Origin: Wolfiporia cocos
Lineage: Eukaryota; Basidiomycota; Agaricomycetes; Polyporales; Phaeolaceae
Assembly: GCA_029448655.1 (NCBI GenBank)
Contig: JACCLO010000006.1
Span: 682,001 to 746,000, forward strand
Length of the DNA: 64,000 nt
Direction: 5' to 3'
Below the pieces are notes generated by a model, which saw only the letters and a list, made by a program, of their open reading frames with translations, searched no databases and was not told the origin of the DNA. Below, piece after piece: positions 41,750-53,285 of this stretch. The translations under genes were made by a program, and so were the position numbers. The number at the start of each line of letters is the position of its first letter. Position 1 is the stretch's first letter.

Positions 41750-43251
41750 TGTCACGGATATCCTGTAGGGGGTCCCTTCATCCCTCTCTATTGTAGTATG
41801 GGCGCCGCTGTACGCGCACACACCCCTCTCTCATTAGTTTCCTCTTTGTCGCGCCCTACATACCTCCACAGACCACCTGACCATGTAGATGAGCGCTCGT
41901 CAGGGAGTGTGCGTACCAGGTACTCACGTGATCGGTCACACCTAGTTACATGTAGTGTACCATCACGGTCACCCCTATGACACAGATCTACCTGTGGGAC
42001 TCACCTAGCCGCTATCCTTAGGTAGTAGGGCGACTAGACAAGGAAGACAGACCCAGTGCAGCAGTTGCTAATGGAAGTAGCGCAGCGGCGAAGCCAAGAA
42101 TGCTTGGGACTACCGATGGTAGTCCGCCGGGGAGTACCTATGGTACTCCGCCTATGGGCACTCAGGGTAAAGACGATAGAATAGAACTGAAGTATGGAGC
42201 GCTTGGCTCCTACTTAAATACATGTATGCGCAGAGGTCATGTGCTACTGTATAGTACTACCTTTCCGGGTTATGCGGCTTTGCCAATGGGCGAAGCTTAT
42301 CTTATCTACTGTTTATAGATCCTATCTACAATGGCCGTGTGGGCCGGTAATGGCCGCACCAATAGTAAGAGAGGAGGTTTATTATTATCTTTGATTAACG
42401 CGGGCACAGCCCGGGTATAGCGGAGGCCGAGAAGGCCGAGCCTATAGTGATATTGCCTTGATGCTAATATAGTGCTATTTGGCCGTATTGCCATTATTAT
42501 GCGAAGGCGTGGTGCGCCTGAGGCGTCATTATGATCAAGGATCTTATGACGGTGGGAAGCCGAGGAGGCCAACCCAATAGAACATTGCTTGGTGGCGATG
42601 TTTGGTGTTGTGGTCATTATTATGCGAGCGTGCCGCGCTCGGCCTATCATTATGATCTAAGATCTTATGATTGTGGCTGGTCTTGCTATGACGGGCGAGA
42701 CCTATGACGTAGCTGTAGTGTTGCTATTGGACCGGAAGGTACCGTAGCGTTATGTAAGCTGATCATGTGGTTGATAAGCCCAGTAAAGAGCTTGTCGTAT
42801 GGCAATGGGAGTTAACCCGTAGATAACTTGTAGTTAGACGTATAAATCCCGGATAAATTGCTATAATCGTAGGAAAAATGCTGTAAGCCCCAGATAAATC
42901 TGTGACACCCTAGTTACTGCGCACGGGCCATTACTTTAGGGCTACCAGATCCGCCGTCTCCACATGTATATAGTCTATGACAAGATGGGGCTTACCCCCA
43001 TCTTTGAGATTCTCGTCTTAGGGCTTAGGCCCCTTTCTTGCAATGCCTCTGTGTGTGTCTCTGCCCCGGGGGCCCTCTTTGTCTCACTTGTCTGCATGCT
43101 AGTCAGCCATGTCGGTGTACACTAGGGAATGGCTAGGTACACCATCCCATGTAGCCTCTGTGCTCACCGCTAGCCGACTTGTACACCACCTTGTCAGGTG
43201 TGGAGGATCTCCCCTGCAGCACAGGTCCCACAGACATGTAAGTCTGTGACA
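41750..43251 (+). mobile_element. F2 LTR (plus) holding a short F1, TSD AATGT
   Basis: AATGT at 41745-41749 and 43252-43256. Own sequence 41750-41977 and 42913-43251, 567 bp. CTTTAGGGCTACC, ATGTATATAG and palindrome GATGGGG/CCCCATC in order; ends CACAGACATGTAAGTCTGTG-ACA. Confidence 0.92.
41978..42907 (-). mobile_element. Solo LTR, F1 short form (930 bp), TSD CCCTA
   Basis: CCCTA at 41973-41977 and 42908-42912; minus orientation. Same short form as 26468-27393, including inverted GTACC/GGTAC blocks near 42107-42145. Confidence 0.92.
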
Positions 43252-44307
43252 AATGTTTTCCACATCTGTTATGTTGGCCATGAGCAAAAATTTAAGAGAA
43301 ACATGCTACATTATTGTAGAGCTTAGATTAGCATCATAATTATTCCAGAGATGATCAAGACTGATTATATGTATGTGAACATGGTCAGAAAGAATAAAAG
43401 TATGGCTATCACAGACAATAGCAGCTTGCACCACTATTTGACACAACCATTGTGGGACTCACATATAACATTGCTTTGAAGGTTGTTGTAGCAAGGAATA
43501 CAGGTCAAGCAGTGATCAATCCGAAAGTAGCTTGTTGCCAAAGAGGTTAGAACTGAGAACTTGTTGTCCGTAAGTTCAACCTTATTATGCATACATGCAC
43601 AGCCGTCATACTAAGCCTATCCTAATGTCAAGAGGTCTGTGTGCAGCCTGTAAGAGTGAGCACCGAAGTGACTAGTTCTAATGGAAACTGCCAGTCCAGT
43701 AATGGGCTGGGTTGCATACATGGGTTCATGTTTGTATAGTGTGGCTGACAATATCAGAAGAGTCCTTTGGGCCAAGTGACCAATACATGATGACTAGTGT
43801 GTTATAGACACATTGTCAGGTAATACATGAACATGGCTCCAGTTAGGGATATCTTTAAGTGCCATGTCATGAAGAATCATATCAGGCTGGAGCACAGCTG
43901 TCTACAGGCCCTGGGCCATGTATCAGGTGATTGCAAAAATCGCACAACCACATTCTACGTTGATTGGTGTGAAATCTGTTCTTCAAGGTGCAGTTGAGAA
44001 TAGTGTTGGCCAGGAGATTGAGCTAGTTCATTACAGCCGGCTCATCTGCAGGTGAGGCCTTGGACAATACAGCATCTTCAAGCATGTTGTCCTCAGCACT
44101 TTAGCAGATGCAGCAACTGAAGATGCATGCCCACCTGACATGGATACAACAGTACTGCAGTCGCTGTGTTAGAAGGAACATTCCATACGTGGTGGATTTC
44201 TGTGTCAGATTCTAAATACTTGAATAGTTCATCAGAGAATACTTGTTCTGGAAAAATGTTCTCAATCAGCCCCCATTGGTATTGTCACGAAACCAGTGAC
44301 ATGGATC
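43252..44307. other. Old sequence with a decayed LTR, no gene
   Basis: Near 43439 a minus LTR end of the element B/C type is seen (TTGACACAACCATTGTGGG then ACTCAC), but the rest of that LTR is too decayed to delimit. 43900-44290 has no recognised content and is the insertion target of element C. Confidence 0.4.
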
Positions 44308-45006
44308 TGACACAAACTAGTTGTGGGACTCACACTATAACCTATAAGGCGACTTGAAGGAATTGCTGGTAGGTTGGTGAGGGAGCTAGTAGGCGCAAGC
44401 AGGTATGATGTGTAACTGAGCGAATGCAGAGAACAAATCTAAGGCTTATCCGCAGTGATAGCCCTACTTATATACATGCTTTGTTTGGTTACCAGTAAGG
44501 GAGCCAAACATGAAGACGGTCTGTGCGCAGACATAACTAATACAGCTAAGTCGTAAACTACAATAGACCATGTGCGCCGGTAATGGCCGCACCAGTAAGA
44601 ACGTTTGTTTGGACCGTAGGTCCATGTTGTGGAAGTGGCTGTAGCTACGTTAGTAAGCCAGGCATGTGATAACTATATACCGGTATCGGGATATGAGTAA
44701 TCATAAGGGCATTGGCATGTGATAACAAGCGGGCCGCTTATCCCATTGTACTGACATAGCCCGGTATCGGGATATGAGTAAGATGCGTGACACCGGAGGT
44801 TAGTCCGCTGAGTCATTGACGCGTACGAGCGTGTTATATACGTGTTGTTATGACGGGTGGACGTATACCGTGTTGTGTACGTGTTGTTTGGTTTAGTGTA
44901 CGTGTAGACGGGCGCTTAGCAGCGTAAATGTCTACAAGGTCGTAGAAATACCAGATAAATAGGTAAAAATACGGGAAAAATAGCGGCATGTCCCAAATCT
45001 GTGACA
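44308..45006 (-). repeat. Element C 3' LTR (699 bp)
   Basis: Same family as element B's LTRs: on the minus strand TGTCACAGATTTGGGACATG...AACTAGTTTGTGTCA. A polypurine tract GAAGAGGGGGTAA precedes it (45019-45007). It is clearly diverged from B's LTRs (for example around the TATA box and U3), so C is older. Confidence 0.9.
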
Positions 45007-45045
45007 TTACCCCCTCTTCAGGTTTCATTGTCCCTAATGGAACGA

Positions 45046-46477
45046 TTACTTTCCTGTGGAGCCGAATCCACCAGTGCCGCGTTCGGATTTAATCTTTTCA
45101 AAGTAAGATCTTCCGTGTAGCGTAATGTGCGGGTCCTTAGCAACTTCGCAGATAAGCTGGGCAATCTTATCTCCGGCTCGGATATCGATAGATATTGACA
45201 CAGATGTCCTGTGGGACTCACCAAGCCTGTATCCTTGAGTACTAGGTGACTTAGTGAGGAGGGTTATCAGACGCAAGCAGAGGTTGGAGGTGCTTCTACG
45301 GCGTACGCCGAGAAGAATAGAACTAAAGTTATAGAGCGCTTGGCTCCTACTTATATACATGTGTGCGGGAAGGTCACGTGCTACTAGCTAGCTATGTCCT
45401 TACCGGGTTATGTGGCTTTGCCAAGTGGCGAAGCTTATCTTATCTACTGTTTATAGACTCTACATAGAATGGCCGTGGCAGGCCCTAATGGCCGAACCAA
45501 TCGTATGAGAGGGATTATGTCTTATCTTTGTGATAACGCGGGCGCAGCCCGGGTATAGGAGAAGCCGGTTGCCGGATACCGTGAGGTATAATGGCAATTG
45601 GCCGTGCTTCGTTGATGACCAAGGCGAGGCGCCGAGGTCGTTATGCCATTGGACGGGAAGTACCGTGGCATGTGTTACAGCCCGGACCGGATGGTTACCG
45701 GGGCATGTGTTGGACTTAGCCATGAGGCGAGGTCCGGTGTTTGGGTGACGCCGTGATGGCAGAAGCCCGGGACTTGGAGAACGCCGAGTCCGTGGGAGGC
45801 CGAGAAGGCCGTGACCTATAGCGATATTGCCGTGGTGCTAATATTATGCTGTATGGTCGTGTTGACATTATTATGTGAGCGTGCCGCGCTCGGCCTGTCA
45901 TTGTGATCTAGGATCTTATGACGTGGCAGGTCTAGCTCTGAAGGGCGAGACCGGATGACGTAGCGGTGACGATGCTATTGTCTAGACTTTTATGACGCAT
46001 TCGCGGATAGAGGCACAGCGATGCACGTTGCCTTCGCGATGATATCATTAGTTTTGTGACGTAGCCTTGTATAAGCTGGTCATGTGGTTGATAAGCCCAG
46101 TTAAGAGCTTGTCGTATGGCAATGGGAGTTAACCCGTAGATAACTTGTAGTTAGACGTATAAATCCCGGATAAATTGCTATAATCGTAGGAAAAATGCTG
46201 TAAGCCCCAGATAAATCTGTGACAGATATGTCCGAGTGGTTCCGAAGAATGATGATTACTTCGCCTTGGTAATCGTGGTCGATAACGCCACCCATTACGT
46301 CTATGCCTTTTCGGGCGAGACTAGAGCGGGGGGCGATGCGTCCGTAAGTGCCAAAAGGTACTTGGATTTTCAGTTTGGTGTTGTATTCTGTCTGCCCGTG
46401 GGCTGGCAGAACATCGCCTGTTGCAGTGTACAGGTCAAAACCGACTGAGTCCTTAGTTCCTTTTTCCGGCATTCGTC
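45046..46477 (-). pseudogene. Element C pol, dUTPase, split by a solo LTR
   Basis: Right piece 46477-46225: MPEKGTKDSVGFDLYTATGD through PRSSLA and GVIDHDYQGE to HSDIS. Left piece 45195-45046: IDIRAGDKIAQLI and RGTGGFGSTGK. All five dUTPase motifs are present but separated by the F1 LTR at 45196-46224. Confidence 0.9.
45196..46224 (-). mobile_element. Solo LTR, F1 long form (1029 bp), TSD GATAT
   Basis: GATAT at 45191-45195 and 46225-46229, in the dUTPase part of element C. Minus orientation; hairpin with TTCTACGGCG-TAC-GCCGAGAAG near the start site. Confidence 0.93.
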
Positions 46478-47568
46478 TGACACAGTACGCCTGTGGGACT
46501 CACCAAGGCCTATATCTTGAGTAATCAGGCGACTTGGAAGAGGAGGAGTACCAGCGCAGCAGGATGGTGAGAGTTATTCTACGGCGCAAGCCGAGAATAA
46601 TAGAACTAAAGTTAAAGGGCGTCAAGCCCCTACTTATATACATGTTTATGCGGATGGCACGTGCTACTAACTAGTACTACCATTCCGGGTTATGTGGCTT
46701 TGCCAAGAGGCGAAGCGCTAGCTTATCTGATGTTCTATGGACTCTATCTACAATGGCCGTGATGGGCCCTAATGGCCACACCAATCGTAGGAGAGGGATT
46801 TGTGTATATTATCATATGAACGCGGGCGCAGCCCGGGTATATGGAGAAGCCGGTTGCCGGATACTGTGAGGTATAATGGCGATTGGCCGGTCTTCGTAGG
46901 ATGACCAAGGCGAGACGCCGAGGTCGTAATGCTATTGGGCCAGCGGGCACCGTAGCATGTGATATGTCCGGACCGGAGGGTAACCGGGACATGTGTTGGT
47001 CTTAGCCGTGAGGCGAGGACCGGTGTTTGGGCAACGCCGTGATGGCAGAAGCCCGGGACTTGGAGACCGCCGAGTCCGTGGGAGGCCGAGAAGGCCGTGA
47101 CCTATAGCGATATAGCCTTGGTGCTATTATAGTGCTGTATGGTCGTGTTGCCATTATTATGCGAAGGCGTGGTGCGCCTGAGGTGCCATTGTGATCAAGG
47201 ATCTTATGGCGGTGGGAAGCCGGGAAGGCCGACCCAATAGTACAAGGCCGCGAGGCACTGTTTGTACATGTGGACATGATTATGCGAGCGTGCCGCGCTC
47301 GGCCTATCATTATGATCTAAGATCTATGACGTGGCTGGTCTTGCTCTGACGGGCGAGACCATTATGACGTAGCGGTAGTGTTGCTATTGGACGTGGATGT
47401 ACCGTAGCGTTATGTAAGCTAGTCATGTGGTTGATAAGCCCAGTTAAGAGCTTGTCGTGGTGGCAATGGGAGTTAACCTGTAGATAACTGGTAGTTAGAC
47501 GTATAAATCCCAGGTAAATTGCTATAATCGTAGGAAAAATGCTGTAAGCCCCAGATAAATCTGTGACA
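46478..47568 (-). mobile_element. Solo LTR, F1 long form (1091 bp), TSD TCGTC
   Basis: TCGTC at 46473-46477 and 47569-47573, between the linker and dUTPase of element C. Minus orientation. Confidence 0.93.
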
Positions 47569-49824
47569 TCGTCTGCCTTCACCGACTACGATTTTCAAGT
47601 CCGCGTTTTGGTTGATGTCAGCTGACATCCATCCCCCATCGGGGTGTCTAACCATGCGCTGCTTAGGGTCTTTTGCGAATTCCTCACGGTACTGCGGCCA
47701 GTCATCTGGCCAAGTACATTCGTTGGATTCCCAGTCGTCGCTGTCAGGGTCGAAGACGTGAACTGCTTCTTTCCTTCTAGCTGATCGCCTGAGGGGGACG
47801 TCCTGCATTGGAATGGCGTGTGAAGCCCTGTATTCCTGCAGAATGTCATATGCTGTGTCGAGATCAGGTTCGCGTACCCAGGAATCGTCATTGATACCGA
47901 AACCTTTCCATCGGATTCTGTATTCAATTCTTCCTGCGCGTAGGCGATGATCTAAGATCTTCTCAACTTCCCATGGTTCTTCGCCGTCGACCATTTCTGG
48001 TTGAGGCTCTGGTTTCTTCTGATGCACAGGGTCCTTGTACATAACCAACTTGGAAGCGTGGAATACGGGGTGATAAGCCCTGTATTGCTCATCCATGTGT
48101 ACCCTAAAGGTGACTGGCGATAATTGTTCAATTATCTTAAACGGTCCCAAATAGCGTGGACTAAGACTTCTTTCGGAGCTACGGGCGTCAACGAGTACTT
48201 TGTCGCCGACTTTAAACGGTACCGAGCGCTTGTGTTGATCGTAGTACAAAGACCAGCGTTCAGCAGCCAATTTCATAGCTGCCTTAGCCTGTTCCTGTGC
48301 TGACCATCTGGCGTAGGCGAATTGATTTAAATCCGAGTATTGCGTCGGTTTCAAATCCGCAGGTCCTGCATTGGGGTGCCTTCCTAGTTCGACAAAGAAT
48401 GGACTATTCTTTGTTGTCTCGCTAGCCGCGTTGTTGTACGCAAATTCTGCCGTGGGGAGATAGAACACCCAGTTATCTTTTTGGATAACGTCGATGTAAC
48501 ATTGCAGGTATTGTTCTAGAATCTGGTTGATTCTCTCCATCTGGCCATCTGCTTGCGGGTGATAGGCAGTTGTCATCGACCTCTGAATTCCCAATTGTTC
48601 GCACCATCCCTTGAATAGCTCGGAAGCGAATTGCGGTCCTCTATCCGAAATGATTTGTTTCGAAGTCCGTGGTTCGGATAAATCCGAAGGTACAGGAGGT
48701 TCGCTAATTCTTTTGCCGTGATATTGTCTGACGTGGGAATGAAATGCGCGCGCTTGGTCAGTCGGTCCACTATTACCATAATAGCATTGAATTGTTTCAA
48801 TTCGCCGCTGGGTGGTAAGTGAATGATGAAGTCAATGGTGATTGTATCCCAGGGTGCTTCCGGTACTGGGAGCGGTTGCAGGGGTCCATACGGGGTCTGG
48901 TTGCGGTTCTTCATGCGTTGGCATGTGTCACAACCTTCCACATATTGCTTTACCATTGTGGTCATTCCGGGCCACCAGTAATTACGTGATAGAAGTTCAT
49001 AGGTCTTCCATCGTCCAAAGTGTCCGGCAGTCACATGATCATGATGTAACTCCAGTATCTTCGTGTGCAATTCCTTAGGCTCTTTTGGAACGTACACTTT
49101 TCCTCGTCTGAGGAGTAATCCGGCCTCCATGTTCCATTCCTGGAGATCTTTACCGAATTCCTTGGGACCACTTTTCAGTAGTTCCTGGTAATCTTTGGTA
49201 ATCTGATCGTTCATGAGGGCTTGTCGGATTTGTCGGAGGAGGTCCTCGTCGCCTGATTGCATCTCCTGCTGTGACGCTTCTAGCGCCCTAACCGTGAAAT
49301 ATTCCGGTTTCAGCAAAATTTGATCGCGATTATCGAGTTCCACCCCCTCTTCATGGTCTGGCCTCCGTGACAGAGGGTCAGCCGTGAGCATTGTTTTACC
49401 GGGTTTGTGACACATTGTGAAGTTAAACCTTGTCAGGTAAAGACTCCAGCGTGCCTGTCTCCTGGTAAGCCGTTGTGCCGATTTGAAATATGTCAGATTA
49501 AGATGATCCGACCATACTTCAAATTTGTGTGGGTGTCCTTCGAGGTAATGTCTCCATTCCTCTAGAGCGTGGATGATTGCAAGCAACTCCTTATCGTAAA
49601 TCTCATAGTTCCTTTCAGGTGCTGATAGAGATTTCGAGTAAAAGGCTACCGGATGCCAGAGCTTATCCTCCGAAGAGTATTGCGATAGCACCGCACCAGT
49701 TGCGTAATCAGATGAATCCGCTTCCACGCGGAACGGGGACTCCTGATCTGGGATCCGGAGTATTGGAGCCGATGTGAAAGCTTCCTTAAGGGTCTGGAAT
49801 GCTTCCGCTTGTTCGGGTCCCCAG
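47569..49824 (-). pseudogene. Element C pol, RNase H to linker
   Basis: From 49824 leftward: RNase H (VEADSSDYATGAVLSQ), integrase zinc finger (HHDHVTAGHFGRWKTYE ... CDTCQRMK), integrase core, GPY/F, chromodomain (EEPWEVEKILDHRLRAGRIE) and the WPDDWPQYR linker. One C is missing relative to element B in the codon after HGL (near 48665), shifting the frame inside the integrase core. A 9-bp in-frame loss removes WQD in the GPY/F region (near 48180). Confidence 0.9.
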
Positions 49825-50913
49825 TGACACAGTACGCCTGTGGGACTCACCAAGTGCCTATATTCTTGAGATAAGGCGACTTAGAGAGGAGGCAATACCA
49901 GCGCAGCAGGATGGTGAGAGTTATTCTACGGCGCAAGCCGAGAATAATAGAACTAGAGTTATAGGGCGTCAAGCCCCTAGTTATATACATGTTTATGGGA
50001 AGGTCACGTGCTACTAGCTAGTCGTTACCTTTCCGGGTTATGTGGCTTTGCCAAGTGGCGAAGCTTATCTTATCTACTGTTTATGGACTCTACATAGAAT
50101 GGCCGTGGCAAGGCCCTAATGGCCGAACCAATCATATGAGAGGGGTTTGTGTGTATTATCATATGAACGCGGGCACAGCCCGGGTATATGGGAAGCCGGT
50201 TGCCGGATACCGTGAGGTATAATGGCGATTGGCCGTGCTTCACTGGATGACCAAGGCGTGACGCCGAGGTCGTTATGCCATTGGACGGGAAGTACCGTGG
50301 CATGTGTTACAGCCCGGTCCGGGTGGTTACCGGGGCATGTGTTGGTCTTAGCCGTGAGGCGAGGACCGGTGTTTGGGCAACGCCGTGATGGCAGAAGCCC
50401 GGGACTTGGAGACCGCCGAGTCCGTGGGAGGCCGAGAAGGCCGTGACCTATAGCGATATAGCCTTGATGCTATTATAGTGCTGTATGGTCGTGTTGCCAT
50501 TATTATGCGAAGGCGTGGCGCGCCTGAGGTGCCATTGTGATCAAGGATCTTATGGCGGTGGGAAGCCGGGAAGGCCGACCCAATAGTACAAGGCCGCGAG
50601 GCACTGTTTGTACATGTGGACATTATTATGCGAGCGTGCCGCGCTCGGCCTATCATTATGATCTAAGATCTATGACGTGGCTGGTCTTGCTCTGACGGGC
50701 GAGACCTATGACGTATGCTGTAGTGTTGCTATTGGACGTGGTTGTACCGTAGCGTTACGTAAGCTAGTCATGTGGTTGATAAGCCCAGTTAAGAGCTTGT
50801 CGTGGTGGCAATGGGAGTTAACCCGTAGATAACTTGTAGGTAGACGTATAAATTCCAGGTAAATTGCTATAATCGTAGGAAAAATGCTGTAAGCCCCAGA
50901 TAAATCTGTGACA
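49825..50913 (-). mobile_element. Solo LTR, F1 long form (1089 bp), TSD CCCAG
   Basis: CCCAG at 49820-49824 and 50914-50918, between RT and RNase H of element C. Minus orientation; very similar to the copy at 46478-47568. Confidence 0.93.
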
Positions 50914-51564
50914 CCCAGTTCCACTGCGTGTTTTTCTTGGACAGTTCGGTTAACGGCTTAACCACTTTGGAGAAGTCCTTAATGAACCGACGGTAGTAGT
51001 TGGCGAAGCCAACAAAGGCCTGGACGTCCTTCACCTTGGCAGGTGTAGGCCAGTCCATTACGCCGGCTACCTTCTTAGGGTCCATTTCCACTTTTCCTTT
51101 GGAAATAATCATTCCCAGGTACTCAATCCTATTTTGTTCGAAGAAGCACTTTTCAGGCTTCGCGAACAAGTTGTTGTCTTGCAAGATTTGTAATACTTGC
51201 TTGACGATGCGACGGTGTTCCAGCAAGTCGTTACCGAACACTAAGATGTTGTCTAGGTAGACAATGACCTTTCCTTCTCTGATAAGGTCCTCTAGAATGT
51301 CGTTCATCATGTGTTGGAACGTGCTGGGTGCATTACAAAAACCGAAGTACATGACTACAGCTTTGTAAAGGCCGTTAGGCGTAATGAATGTGGTCTTCCA
51401 TTCATCTCCCTCCTTGATTCTTACGTTATTGTAACCCCAACGCAAGTCGAGCTTTGTAAATATCGAAGCCTGGCTAAGCTTATCGATAAGCTCGTCTATG
51501 CGTGGGAGAGGGTACCTGTTTTTAATGGTTATGTCATTTATTTTTCGATAATCGACAACCATTC
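50914..51564 (-). pseudogene. Element C pol, RT palm and thumb, active site mutated
   Basis: Frame from VVDYRKINDITIKNRYP to KNTQWNW. The active site reads YLDN (codon AAC near 51247) where element B has YLDD, so a metal-binding Asp is lost. The right end is the 5-bp site duplicated by element B (GAATG on the minus strand). Confidence 0.92.
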
Positions 51565-52262
51565 TGTCACAGATTTGGGACATGCCACTATTTTTTCCGT
51601 ATTTTTACCTATTTATCTGGTATTTCTACGACCTTGTAGACATTTACGCTGCTAAGCGCCCGTCTACACGTACACGCAACCAAACAACACGTACACAACG
51701 CGGTATACGTCCACCTGTCATAACAACACGTACATAATACGCCCGTACGCGTCAATGACTCAGCGGACTAACCTCCGGTGTCACGCGCCTTACTCATATC
51801 CCGATACTGGGCTATGTCAGTACAATTGGATAAGCGGCCCGCTCGTTATCACATGCCAATGCCTTTACGATTACTCATATCCCGATGCCGGTATATAAGA
51901 ATCACATGCATGGCTTACTAACGTAGCTACAGCCACTTCCACAACATGGACCTACGGTCCAAACAAACGATCTTACTGGTGCGGCCATTACCGGCGCACA
52001 TGGTCTATTGTAGTTTACGACTTAGCTGTATTAGTTATGTCTGCGCACAGACCATCTTCATGTTTGGCTCCCTTACTGGTAACCAAACAATGCATGTATA
52101 TAAGTAGGGCTATCACTGCGGATAAGCCTTAGATTTGTTCTTTGCTATCGCATAGTCACATAACATCTCTACTGCGCCTACAAGCGTTTCCTCACCAGCT
52201 TCAACAACTCCTTCAAGTCGTTATCAAGCTAAAGTGTGAGTCCCACAACCTTGTTTGTGTCA
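51565..52262 (+). repeat. Element B 5' LTR (698 bp)
   Basis: TGTCACAGATTTGGGACATG...CACAACCTTGTTTGTGTCA. TCTGCGCACAGACC element, TATATAAG at 52097-52104, predicted transcript start AGATTTGTTCTT at 52131-52142 (34 bp after the start of TATA). An imperfect dyad GGCT...AGCC lies between. Confidence 0.95.
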
Positions 52263-53285
52263 TAAGAACAAATCTCCCCCTACCCCCGCCCTTGCGCTTG
52301 CGCTTGGGCCTGGGTTTCTATCCTACAGGGGTATATTGCTCGTTGCTGCGCACATCCCTTTCTGCCTGACAAGGCGATTGGGGTGATAGTTGAGATCTGG
52401 GGGATACATCGCCATCCTCGGCAGAGGATTGGCAACCAGGGAAGCCACACCGCCTTTTTAGGCAGGAGGCCTACCTAACCCGGACTCCAGGGTCAAGGAG
52501 ACATGGTCCTCGCTGACAAGCTTGGACTATGCGCGGTTAAGACCCGCCTGTGGAAAAAAGGGGACGGTCTGCCTGTGTGCGCCCAACCCCCTGCCATGGC
52601 AAGCGTTGTTCAGCGCCCCATCGCTATCCACAGGGTCATCATTATGATGGCATGGGAATTTTCCAAAGCCGCCGCCCAGGCGTAAGGGCCCTGCTTTGAA
52701 CCCGTCATGGGAAAAGCAGTGAGGGGGATCATCTTCGGATAATCCTGCCAAAGGACAAGTGCGGTAGCCGCAAAACATAAGTCCTCCGGGCAGTTCGGCG
52801 TGCACGTCATGGGGTCAAATAGGGCAAAGGGGTACACTTGCGCGCCTTAGGGCTAATCCACTCACCTGTGGACGCGATGGTATTCCGATGTCCTGAAAAA
52901 GTCCCCGTGATAGTCTGTAGACGGCAACCTCATTGTTGAAGCATGGACAGGCTAAGGGATGTAAAATCCCAGCCACTTTCCGGCATCGTCCCTCCGGGGC
53001 GGTGTCGTGTATCCGAATCCCAATCATCTGACCCAGGAGCCGGCCTGGCAGTCAGCAACTCTACCCCTGGAGTCGGCGCCTCTGACCGTTAGGGTCATGC
53101 GAATATCCGCGCCGTCTCGGCACAGGGTTTGCGCGCAACATAAGAGTAATTATGCCCCGTAGTACACCTTCTTTGCTCCTGAAAAGGAGTCCACTACCCT
53201 ACCTTACATAATCCCTTTTATTCCTGTTCTTGGACGTATCACTGGGAAACTTCGTTTCTCATGAAAGCTGCACTTTCTTAGAATC
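52263..53285 (+). other. Element B 5' leader (about 1 kb)
   Basis: No long coding frame; several short upstream frames (for example 52503-52685). Many dyads, among them CTCCTGAAAAGGAG at 53176-53189 with a GAAA loop, shared in core with the element A spacer repeats. Length and upstream AUGs argue against plain scanning to ORF0, unless a leader intron is removed. Confidence 0.5.
52264..52275 (+). promoter_or_regulatory. Element B self-priming primer-binding site
   Basis: AAGAACAAATCT, one nucleotide after the 5' LTR, is the exact reverse complement of AGATTTGTTCTT at the predicted transcript 5' end. Sequence differs completely from element A's site, yet each matches its own LTR; the 12-nt match is therefore maintained independently. 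Confidence 0.88.
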
